From NCBI GenBank assembly GCA_026929865.2, contig CM049404.1:9683501-9747500 (forward strand): 64,000 bases of DNA, in the 5' to 3' direction. Source of the stretch: Hyperoplus lanceolatus (taxonomy: Eukaryota > Chordata > Actinopteri > Uranoscopiformes > Ammodytidae). A program made the position numbers and the translations under genes. The notes below the pieces were generated by a model. It made no database searches. It had not been told where the DNA came from and saw only the letters and a program-made list of their open reading frames with translations. This document shows, one piece after another, positions 1 through 9,071 of this stretch; the first letter of the stretch is position 1; every line of letters starts with the position of its first letter.

Positions 1-115
1 TTTGTTTGTATTGTTGTTTTGAATTTGTTTTGACTCGACGTCATTGGAAATGAGGGTCACCCCTCAATTGGTCTCTCAAGGATAAATAAAAGTTAAATGA
101 AATAAATGAAATGAA
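1..115 (+). mobile_element. Possible LINE 3' tail fragment
   Basis: The stretch reads into AGGATAAATAAAAG followed by short AAATG-like repeats, a pattern typical of the 3' tails of fish non-LTR retrotransposons. No reverse transcriptase coding is visible because the window begins here. The call rests on the tail pattern only. Confidence 0.3.
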
Positions 116-400
116 CTATTATGACACTATACATTGGAAATAAACAGGGTGGGCTATCAGCAGTCAACTAGGCAGAGTTCTATGGCTATCAGCAGCTAGC
201 TAACGTTAGCTTGTTAGCTAAACTTTAGGCAAAAGAGTTAGAAACCAGATAATGTTAGCATCCATCCTTAGACACTTGACCTAATCTAATTCACCTTGAA
301 GGTGAGAAAGTGCATCGTATTGGGCTTAACAAGCTCACTATCTAACAACTTACATTGGGACCACTTCACTGCCTGCAGCACTGCAGGAGGCTGACCAGCC

Positions 401-972
401 CAGTGTTGCCAACTCTTCAGTAAGGAAAGTAGCTATTGGCTGTCCAAAAAGTCGCTAGAAGTCGCCAGATGACGTCATTGCCTAATTTGCACATTTGTAG
501 ATGACGTCATCGCCTAATTTGCACATTTGTAGATGACGTCATCGCCTAATTTGCATATTTGTAGACAGGGGTTTTATACAGTAATATTTGAATAGATGAG
601 GTTCTAGTGTTATGAACGTGACAATCGCATAAACAGCCAACGTGGTAATGTTAAGTCTAGCACTGCATAACATTTTGAATTGCACTACTCGTAGACTGTA
701 GAAGAGGTGGGAAAAGCTGCTAACTGCTAATAGTGATGCTAACGGAACACGAGTGGAGAGGTGTATCTCCTGCTCTGACCCCAGCTGGGAGGGGCTGCTG
801 CGCGAGGACCGGGCCGTCTGTCAGTGCTCTGTGACGGGGGACGGGCCGGGAGGCTCCCGCTGCTCGTTTAGAAGCGTTAAAAGTGATATTTGCTTCGGCG
901 AAAAAGTCACCAATTACACCAGAAAAAAGCTAGATTTGTCGCTTGTCGCTAATCACTAACTTGGCAACACTG
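401..972. mobile_element. hAT-type MITE with 8-bp target duplication
   Basis: The element begins CAGTGTTGCCAA and ends with the reverse complement TTGGCAACACTG. It is flanked by identical 8-bp copies of GACCAGCC at 393-400 and 973-980. An 8-bp duplication with CAGTG-type termini is the hallmark of hAT transposition. The 572-bp element has no transposase; the small ORF at 753-959 inside it has no recognisable domain. It carries three CRE-containing tandem units (467-562). It appears to be inserted into an older hAT-like element whose right end is at 1262. Confidence 0.85.
467..562. repeat. Three 32-bp tandem units, each with a CRE palindrome
   Basis: Three head-to-tail 32-bp copies lie at 467-498, 499-530 and 531-562, differing at one or two bases. 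Each contains TGACGTCA, the full palindromic cAMP-response element, followed by GCCTAATTTGCA. They sit inside the hAT MITE. Whether they bind CREB/ATF proteins is not known from sequence. Confidence 0.9.
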
Positions 973-1184
973 GACCAGCCGTCTGCAACGAGAGGCAGAG
1001 GCCAGCCGAACGTCGGCAAGTTTAAGATGGTACGGTCCACTGTAGGGGTGTTATATATAAACAATTAGGAGGGATATTTAAGTGTTTCGACCCTTGTACT
1101 GTTTTTACTGTTACGGGGGACGCATCGTTTCAATTAAAAAAAAAAAAAATAGGCTATCATTTTTTTAATTTTTTTTTTCTATAA

Positions 1185-1262
1185 TTCGTAATTCAATGCG
1201 GGCCGCCAGATATGTTTCTGCGGGCCGCCATTGGCCCGCGGGCCGCACTTTGAGAACCACTG
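1185..1262. mobile_element. Right terminus of an older hAT (Charlie-like) element
   Basis: The segment contains repeated GCGGGCCGCC blocks and ends GCACTTTGAGAACCACTG, whose reverse complement CAGTGGTTCTCAAAGTGC is a typical hAT/Charlie terminus. The left end was not found between 1 and 400, so it probably lies outside the window. The 401-972 MITE would then be nested in it. The target duplication cannot be tested here. Confidence 0.45.
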
Positions 1263-1629
1263 GTGTAGATGCACTTTCATTTCAAATATTCACTTTGAAA
1301 ACCCTATAGTATGCCTTTGAACTCAAGAAACAGTGGCGTTGGAATCATTAAAATGTGTAGCATTTTTGTACAGTATATATATATTTTTTAACTTTTTTAA
1401 TACAAAGTGCTGTGTGGTGAACTACAGCCTCCATAACCTAACAAATTAAACCAACAACTAACAACAAAAATAATAATAGTGCGAATAATAATATTCAAGA
1501 AAAAAGAGCTCTGTATCAGCAGATATCCAAATCCAGGTATCACAATCGGATCGGAAATGAAAAAAGTGCATCTCTAATATATACTGCAAATAAATCTATT
1601 ACCTTTGTAACAAAAGTTCCTAATGTTAT
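1263..1629. other. LRIF1 3' flank, AT-rich
   Basis: No gene is seen. The stretch lies directly downstream of the LRIF1 stop codon on the minus strand and probably includes its 3' UTR. A TATATATATTTTTT-rich run is near 1375-1400. No convincing AATAAA signal on the minus strand was found close to the stop. Confidence 0.4.
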
Positions 1630-4600
1630 CTAACTGAATTTTACAATCCCGCCGTTTCTTATCACTTTTAAAGCGTCCCCTTTCTCCTTCAGAAACTCTC
1701 TGAACCTTCTGACCTGGTCTTTACCCATGACAGAGTCCAGAGGCCCATATGTATTCCAGAACTGCTTGTTCTTGTCTTTTAGATGGCTGATCCTTCCAGA
1801 TGTTTTCACATCTTTTCTTATATCTTTCGTTCTTGCAGGAACTTGAGCACGAGGGACGCAACATGGACAAATAGTGCGCCTCCTTGTTCTTCCCATCCTC
1901 CTTGTGTTTGCATTCACGTCCTCATGAGTTTTAGGGTCGGGGATGTTATTTTCATCTGTGGTGAGAAAATCCTCATCTATGGGTTCCACGTAGCCAAACA
2001 TAGACTCACTTTGAACATCGCATGATGATCCCTTCTGTGGACTTTGACCTGAATGCCAAATGTTCTTCAAAGCAGGAGTAGGTTTGGTGTTTGGCTGGAT
2101 GTGTGTCCATGTGAGAGGTTCACTATGTGTATGAGGCCTTGGAGTGGAGTCTGGTGATAGTTCCTGTTCAGGTAGTGCTGTCACTAGAGCTTTGCTGCTG
2201 TCAGTTCCTTGTGGAAAAAGCTCTTTCGACCCGCTCGTGGGTTCCTCCACAGACGTTATGGGCTCACTCTGTTGAGGCTGTGCAGGGACGGACCCGGCTG
2301 AGGCTTCTTCAATTCTCTGGAGGCAAATCTTCACATCGGCTGTTATCCCAAATATCTGTCTCAGCTGGTGGTCGTCCATTTGACGGGATGATTTTGCTGA
2401 AGGCGAAGAAGTCCAACTTGTTGTTGGATTCACAGAGCCCTGCAAGTAAAACAAAGAACAACATATATTAAAATACAAAACATTATTCAAACAAGTCTCG
2501 AAGTCCACACCAACGCTAGTGGTTTAGGCACATTTTCTATTTTCCCTGAAATGTTCGGATTTATCTTAAACCTGTGTGTTAAGTGGTTAGCCTAGCTTAG
2601 CACAAATTCTGGAAAATACAGAAATGAATACACCTACCAACACCTCTTACGCTCACTGAGAGTCACCACGTCCTTTATACATTTTTACAATCCCTCTATA
2701 ATTGTGTCATACATTGCTTACTGCTGGTATGTTCTGTACACCAGACATGTATTGCATGTCTGTCTGTGGTAGAGGAGGGATCCCTCCTTTTTCTTCCATT
2801 TGTGTTAAAGATTGCAGCAAATAGTGTAAAGAAAAATGAAATAATAATCCAGTGAGGAATTGGAGCTGCACCCTAACAGAGCTTTTACTCATCTGTCTTG
2901 CTGGCTGAACATTTTCATGTCAGTGAAACTGAGCAAAGTAAATATGCTTTTGGGATACCAAATGTTAACCTGTTGAGATGTTCAAATTTAGTGTGTGCAG
3001 ATGTAAAGTCCAGCCGGATGCTTTGAAAAGTGGCTTGTCATGTGCCTGTGTGCCCGCTCCAAATATAAACTGTGCAGTTGAAATGTCTCAATATCCTATT
3101 GTTACATGATCCCCGCTTGAAAACCTCTATTCAAAAGCCCATGTAGTCTTCCATATGAGTGCCCTCACCTCCATGTTGTGGATGTCCTCCATTGGAGAGC
3201 ATATTTTACTGCTGCCGGGTTCGGCTGGACATTTGGATCCTGCATCAACTTCCATTTTCTCCAAACATTGGGTAGAGCTGCTGCTTTGCTGGACGCCGGT
3301 CGACCCATCCGGCCTCTTCCGTTCAGCGACACCATTCGAGCAGCCTGTGCCCGTCTGGCTTGTCTGGTCAGATTTGGGTGGAAAATAGGACACAAATATG
3401 ACATTGTCTTCATCTGGAGGAGTGACTGCAGACACAGTAACCTCTGCTGCTGCTCCTTGTTGGGACGAGGCATCCTGAACGTCGTCATCACAAAGGTCGA
3501 TCACTTCAACCGGCTCGTCTCTGATGATAATCCTGAGGTCCTGCTCGGTTTGAGCTGCTACTGACTTAACTGATGGTTGGGATGAAGGTAGGGTGGTTTT
3601 GTTGAACTCATAGCTTTTTGTTGCTGCTATGGGTTGGTCGCTTTTCCCCGTTTTAGGCGGCAGACAGCTCTTTTTAGCCACGAAAAACACCTTCCCGTTG
3701 CACACCACCAAGGCGTCCTCCTGTCTGTGTCCATTTTTGCCCTGACGCGACTGAGAAACAGTTTTTATAACGAGGTCACTTTGCAAGCCAGACTTTTCTC
3801 CCTCTGCCACAGCGCGAATAATCCCTGAAGTGACAGATGGAGAAATAAGTGGAGCAGGCGCGGGGTCCATCAGGCTGTCCTCTTCCTCTATAGTCCACTT
3901 TATGGGGCTGTTGGGCCTCTGTGAAGCCTTAGGAATCAATTTTAAATGGGGTCTTGAGCCTGTTGACGGTGGTGCACTTGGAGTTGTATTTACTGTCTTG
4001 GTTATCCGCATGAGTGGGTGAGGTGCAGGGCCAGTTGGTGCAGTAACGCCTTGATTCACAGTGGTGATGGGTGACACGTAGACCACACTGGGTAAACCTG
4101 CACCTGGAGAAGAGTTGGCAGACGAGGTAAAAATCTGTTCCTTGATACCTGGAGGGAGCTCAGATCCTGGGAGTCTTAGGACTTGTGCATTAGCGGGAAT
4201 CTGAAGATACTGTCCCATGGGGAGTGCTGGAGATCTCAATGTTACAGGGAGATCACCGGAAAGTCTTACTGACTTACTGACACTGTTAGCTGCAGGTGTT
4301 GCCACAGAAGGTAAATGGACAGTAGTCTGTTGCTGCAGTGGATGCTTGTTAAATGAATAGGAATGATCCAAACTTGCTTGAAGAGGCGAGGCCTTCACGA
4401 AGGAAACCTGCTTCTGGAAAACCTTCGGAGGGGCAGAAGGATTCAAAGCTGAAGGAATATTTGTGGGTACCGCTTTTTGAGGAGTAGGATCTGTTTTGGG
4501 TATGTTCCCTTTAATTTCAAAAAACTTTCCTTTGATCCTTTGTACAGGAATCAGTTTCATGATTCCCTTTCCATCCGGTCCAACAGCAGGCACGGCTTGG

Positions 4601-5527
4601 TAGAAGACAGGCCCACTGAGAGAAAACACAGCACACAAACGCACAGATTAAAAGGTGAAGACATATTTAAATGACAATGACTGATTTTGACAAATAGTGA
4701 TTTAGACAACAAGCATTTTTTCCAGAATTGCTAACTCCAACTTTACTGGAAAAGTTTTTTAGAAAATGCCCTTATTTGCTTAATTTGTGATAGTTAAATG
4801 ACTCCAGTTCGAATAATCATATTGTCCCAAAATTTGTAAATATTCCTTTGAGAATTATAATAAGAAGTATTGTTCATCTATAATCAATCATTTGTACAAT
4901 ACTCGTTATTAATATTTCACATGGTTTGATTATATCTTTAATGCTAATTATGGTCACAGGGATAAATGACTAGCTTACATGCAAAGGAGGCAATAGAAAT
5001 TTTGGTAAAAAAAAACCTGGCTCACCACATCATTAGATATTTAATGTGAATTTTTCCAGTTTGGTTCTTACATGATAGTTGAATATTCAAAATATATCTT
5101 ATATCAATTTGTGTTTAATAAAATCTAAGAACACCCAAAACAATGCTGTAAAAGTGAGATTTTTTTTCTTCTTCTCGCACCTATCAGAATAATGTGGACA
5201 TAGCGTGACACTGACACATTGTTTTGCCACAGGTTTATTCTGATGACATAGCTTGATAAAATAACTAAAGTATAGTAATTGTGTTGTTATCCATGATGCT
5301 GCCCTGACCCACGAGTGGTTAAGTAGAACCACAGAGAGGTAAAAAAAAATGAATTTGGACCAGGACAAATTCTAGCAAAACTAACATGTGACTTGGAATG
5401 GTGTGGTTGTGCATGTACATTGATTTACATGTTTCTTATTGGCTACATTTAATTAGCATATGATGTAAATGGCAGGACATCTGTCAGATGAGTGTGTAAC
5501 TGTAGCCTACCTTTGAAGGAGATCCAT
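1630..5527 (-). CDS. lrif1: Ligand-dependent nuclear receptor-interacting factor 1
   Basis: Coding exons are 5511-5527 (17 nt, MDLLQ), 3169-4615 and 1630-2439, all with GT-AG junctions. They join in frame to 758 codons including stop. Recognition rests on LRIF1-typical blocks: a block with SPALPMGQYLQIPANAQV (about residues 134-151), a PSVVYVSPITTVN block (about 181-193), NGKVFFVAKK (about 312-321), the IFGITADVKICLQRI block (517-531) and a basic/acidic helix near the C terminus (about 727-745). That last segment matches the coiled coil by which mammalian LRIF1 contacts SMCHD1. In mammals LRIF1 links HP1 and SMCHD1 to heterochromatin, including the inactive X. PVEVI followed by VIDLCDDD (374-384) reads as an HP1-type PxVx[LI] motif overlapping a SUMO-interacting motif; this is inferred. 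A CPCC-containing basic patch sits in the last exon. Human LRIF1 is about 769 aa, so the length agrees. A further small exon between 2439 and 3169 cannot be excluded. Confidence 0.9.
4678..4752. mobile_element. Degenerate end of a TTAA-family MITE in LRIF1 intron 1
   Basis: The segment (TGACTGATTTTGACAAATAG ... GCTAACTCCAACTTTA) resembles the right end of the better preserved element at 59891-60200 (ACTGATTTTGTC ... CCGACTCCTCCTTTAA). Only one terminus is recognisable. It lies in the intron between the first two LRIF1 coding exons. Confidence 0.4.
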
Positions 5528-5800
5528 GACTGAAATTGTGGGATACAGAGCTGATAAACTCTCGTAAAACTTCACAAACGGCCGTTTATCGAAATTGGAG
5601 ACGGACTAATTTCTGAAACATACTAGCCTTAATTGTGTACATTATAGCTATGGTCATGAAGAGTGAATGGTAACAACAAAGCACGCCTGTTATATTCGTC
5701 GCTACGTCGTCCTATGTGGAGGGCTCCGTATTAACTCTAGCTATTCCTCGACTTTAAAAAAAAAAACACTGTTCATTCGCACAAAGACCTTTTTAACACA

Positions 5801-5829
5801 GACATAATAAAGGATGTCTTTATTATGTC
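5801..5829. repeat. Perfect 12-bp hairpin
   Basis: GACATAATAAAG and its exact reverse complement CTTTATTATGTC are separated by five bases. The hairpin is upstream of the LRIF1 start. It could be a short palindrome of transposon origin; no function is inferred. Confidence 0.7.
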
Positions 5830-5859
5830 TATGCTTTTTAATACTTCATTTCTCTCCTG

Positions 5860-6175
5860 ACACTTGACGTCTCGGCTTCCGTCCATGATGAAGCGCTCCC
5901 GTTATACCGAACTTCCGGTTTGGTTGTGTTCAACGGACCAAGTCCTTTTGTGTTTATTTTTGTTGCTAAGTTGACCAAACACACATTTTTTACGATTTTT
6001 TATGACCACAGGCTGTTTCTATAGGCTAAATCTAGCCCGTCGTGTTTTTGCCAGTGTCCAACTCCCTTATTGACGCCATACGAAACGCGTACATTAGTGT
6101 TTCCAAACCGCAGCCTTTGAACCAACACTGCTTTATAGAAACATCCGCTCAGACATTACATGTTCCGGTTACGCT
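5860..6175 (-). promoter_or_regulatory. Candidate LRIF1 upstream region with ETS-like sites
   Basis: The region starts about 330 bp upstream of the LRIF1 start codon. It contains ACTTCCGG at 5911-5918 and TTCCGG again near 6163, the core of ETS/GABP sites common in housekeeping promoters, plus several CpGs. No TATA box was assigned. The transcription start is not visible, so this is only a plausible promoter. Confidence 0.25.
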
Positions 6176-6338
6176 CTGTAAAGTGGAGTGGTGTGTGTTT
6201 TTTTAATATACTATCTATAGTTTGTTTGTTCCTTTAAAGTTTATACATTGCTACCACTGAGTCAGATCAATGTGACTATTCTTCAACGTGATTATTTCTC
6301 CATTTGCACTCCCCATGTCTGCTTGGCCAATAGGCCTA

Positions 6339-6826
6339 CAGTGAGGCTATACATTATAGAAAACATAGTTTCTGATTTGTGAAACTTTTTTTCTATTTGT
6401 GAAAATGCAATAAAGATAAATTTCAAGGTTTTTTTGGGGTCCAGACTGCATTAGAAATGGCCCTGATTGAAAACCTAAGCACCTAGACTCTTCAAATCTG
6501 GACTAGATTATCACAGTGAGGCTATAGATTATGGAAAACATAGTTTTTGATTTTTTAAACTTTTTTTCTATTTGTGAAAATGCAATAAAGGCACATGTCA
6601 ACGCTTTTTTGGGGTCCAGACTGCAATAGAACTGGTCCTGATTGAGAACCACTGCACCTAGACTCCTAAAAACCATTAAAATGTGCATTCTTTGCATTTT
6701 CACAAATAGAAAAAAAGTTTCACAAATCACAAACTATGTTTTCTATAATGTAGCCTCACTGTGATAATCTAGTCCAGATTTGAAGAGTCTAGGTGCAGTG
6801 GTTTTCAATCAGGACCAGTTCTAATG
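6339..6826. repeat. Foldback repeat: two direct copies and one inverted copy
   Basis: Two direct copies of a roughly 150-bp unit lie at 6339-6490 and 6513-6665 (each begins CAGTGAGGCTATA and ends CACCTAGACTC). An inverted arm at 6692-6826 is the reverse complement of 6447-6585, leaving a loop of about 106 bp. The unit contains GGTTTTCAATCAGGACC-like sequence reminiscent of hAT termini, but no clear target duplication was found. A transcript across it could form a hairpin of about 135 bp. Confidence 0.75.
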
Positions 6827-9071
6827 TGGATGCAAAAAAAAGCAGTGAAATCTCCCCTCTCTTTCTTTTAAACAAACGTAATCTTAGTACAGTTCTAAAA
6901 TAATTTACAATACAAAAAATGTCTTAAATTGCCGATATTTAACATATTGCAATTTTTTTCAATATTAACACCAGCATATGTGTTCCTAAACAACATAGTG
7001 ATTTAATTCAACTTCTATCTCAAAAAACAAGTAAAAGGGTGCAGTTACACTTTAATAAAGGTTACATCAATTGTAAACTGTTTTTAAAGAATGGTTAGAC
7101 TCTTTTAGTTAATCTAGACTAATTAATGTGGCTTTACCGCGGCGATTTAGGAGGTTAAACAACGGAGAATCAGTCGCTCCGCCGCTCCTTAAGACTCCTT
7201 AACTTTTCCTTAACTGCCGAATCGGTTGCTGCAAATCAGCTGCCAACTTCAGCGTCGTTCTACTATCCAACTGTACGTCTTTACTGTTTTGAATTAGATT
7301 CATCACTCTCGTCCAACCCCTTTGTTTCCAGCAGCAGGCATGCAGCTGTTTTTCAGTGAAAAATTCTGATGACCACAGTGCACACCACATGAGTGTGTTT
7401 AAGGCAACAGTTATCAAGCAATGTATCCTTAGGGTGGTCTATCTTTAGTGATACCATGTCAAGTGGGGTGTGTGGCTTTTCACGGAGTTCTGCCCCCAAA
7501 TGTCAAAAAATTAAGACAACAAACAAACTAACATAGGCAGGCTGTTAGGCTATAGGGGAGATTAACTTTTTCTAAGATTAAAACATCTTCAATATTTACA
7601 TTATGATTTATCTTAAATTTCTCTTTTTTTTCCAACTTATTGTAATAAAAGTAATTTACCATCAAAGACACTCTGACACATTGACAACCAACCCCATCAA
7701 GGGGTTGGTTGTCACACACTATGGTTGTTTGTCACAATGCTATCTTAATGGGAAAAATCCTAAAAGAAGGCAATGAGGCAGAACCAAATTTGAAAGTTTA
7801 ATTGCATTGTCAAGTTGACAAATAGGCCTACATAACTTACTGTAGCCTTCACTGGTCTAGTTTGGGATACTGGTTGTTTTGATTTTGTTGCCCTTTTTTC
7901 TTTTGCTTCTCTCTTTTCTTCTATTTTTCCTTCTCTGGGGTGTCAGTGAGGATACAGCTTGACAATTTCTTTCGTTATTGGGTTCCTTTTCTCTCAGCCT
8001 TGAGATACATATGACAACCAACCCCCCAAAAAATTTGACGACCAACCCCAACCTGAATTTCTTGCTACATCAAGCCAACAACCATCTGACAACTAATTAC
8101 TCTAACAACAATCTAACTATAGCTTACCCTTCCACTTTCTGAGGGTAACAAGTGTTTTCTATAAACCCATTGTGTAAAACCTAGAAGAAAAATCTGAGAA
8201 CAAAATATTTTGAATTTGACATGAAAAACACAAAACATCCTCTAACCTAATCACTGTCCCGGAGTCTGTATTACCTCTGATCCCATTCTACCTTTTTACA
8301 ACATTTCAGAGCTCCCGTGCGATCATGTACATCAACCCATCACCCTCTCCCCTTCTTTTTTCACAAGTAAACACAACTGACTCAAATTGCTTAACAGGGC
8401 CCTACGGTTAAATTCTGCTTCCTATAGCACCTTCAATCTTGTCATATTTGAAATACCAATGTCACAAACTGTCCAATTACAAATTCATTTTGTGAAATAA
8501 TTTGAAAACATCACATTGCACATTTAATTATCAGCAGTAATATCTCAACATACAGTTCATTTACTGGCCTGTACGTCTACAGATGACTAGCATGTCACTA
8601 GCACCAAGATACTGTAGCATTTGTCTACATTTCTAACATAGCCTACATCATGTTAGAATAGCAATCAGTATGTTTGCAAAAGACAACACTCATCTAGCAG
8701 AGTTACCACTAAAGCTGTATAAACTGGAATGAATAGGATGTAAGGATTAATACTCTTAAAGTTCAGTGTGAAGATAGAAGGCACATTTGACATAAAGCAA
8801 TGTCGAATTTGTATGATGAGGGAGAAACAGTGCCTGAGTGGGCCTGAAGAAGAAGAACGTTGAATACTGTAGTATTGCTGTCATATACTGTAGCTTCACA
8901 ATTAATCGTATAAGTCGCTCAGTCACTGGATGTTTATGATAAGATGCAACAAGTAGCTGCAGGCCTACAGCAATTATTTGACAATTAGTGCAACTTTGCT
9001 GTAGAACCTGATCGGTGTGGTATGATTCAATGGATCAAATTCCCATCATTAAAATATTCATGTCAGAATGC
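6827..9071. other. Intergenic region between RENBP 3' end and LRIF1 5' side
   Basis: No gene is supported. ORFs here are short and lack splice context or recognisable domains. The region holds the CAACCAACCCC hairpin at 7683-7713 and is AT-rich elsewhere. The part just below 9072 should contain the RENBP 3' UTR. Confidence 0.5.
7683..7713. repeat. Perfect 13-bp stem, 5-nt loop hairpin
   Basis: GACAACCAACCCC is followed by ATCAA and the exact reverse complement GGGGTTGGTTGTC. Two further direct copies of the arm motif lie near 8013 (GACAACCAACCCC) and 8037 (GACGACCAACCCC). The recurrence suggests a small dispersed repeat; its family is not recognised. Confidence 0.75.

Noticed and set aside
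467..562. CRISPR-like regularly spaced repeat
   Set aside because: The repeats are contiguous without unique spacers, and the genome is vertebrate.
753..959. 68-codon ORF inside the hAT MITE
   Set aside because: It lies within a non-autonomous element, has no domain or splice context, and ends at the element's right terminus.
2707..2892. Possible extra LRIF1 exon (residues like EEKGGIPPLPQTDMQYMSG)
   Set aside because: A donor (GTAAGC) exists, but no good acceptor keeps both the protein-like frame and the phase of the flanking exons.
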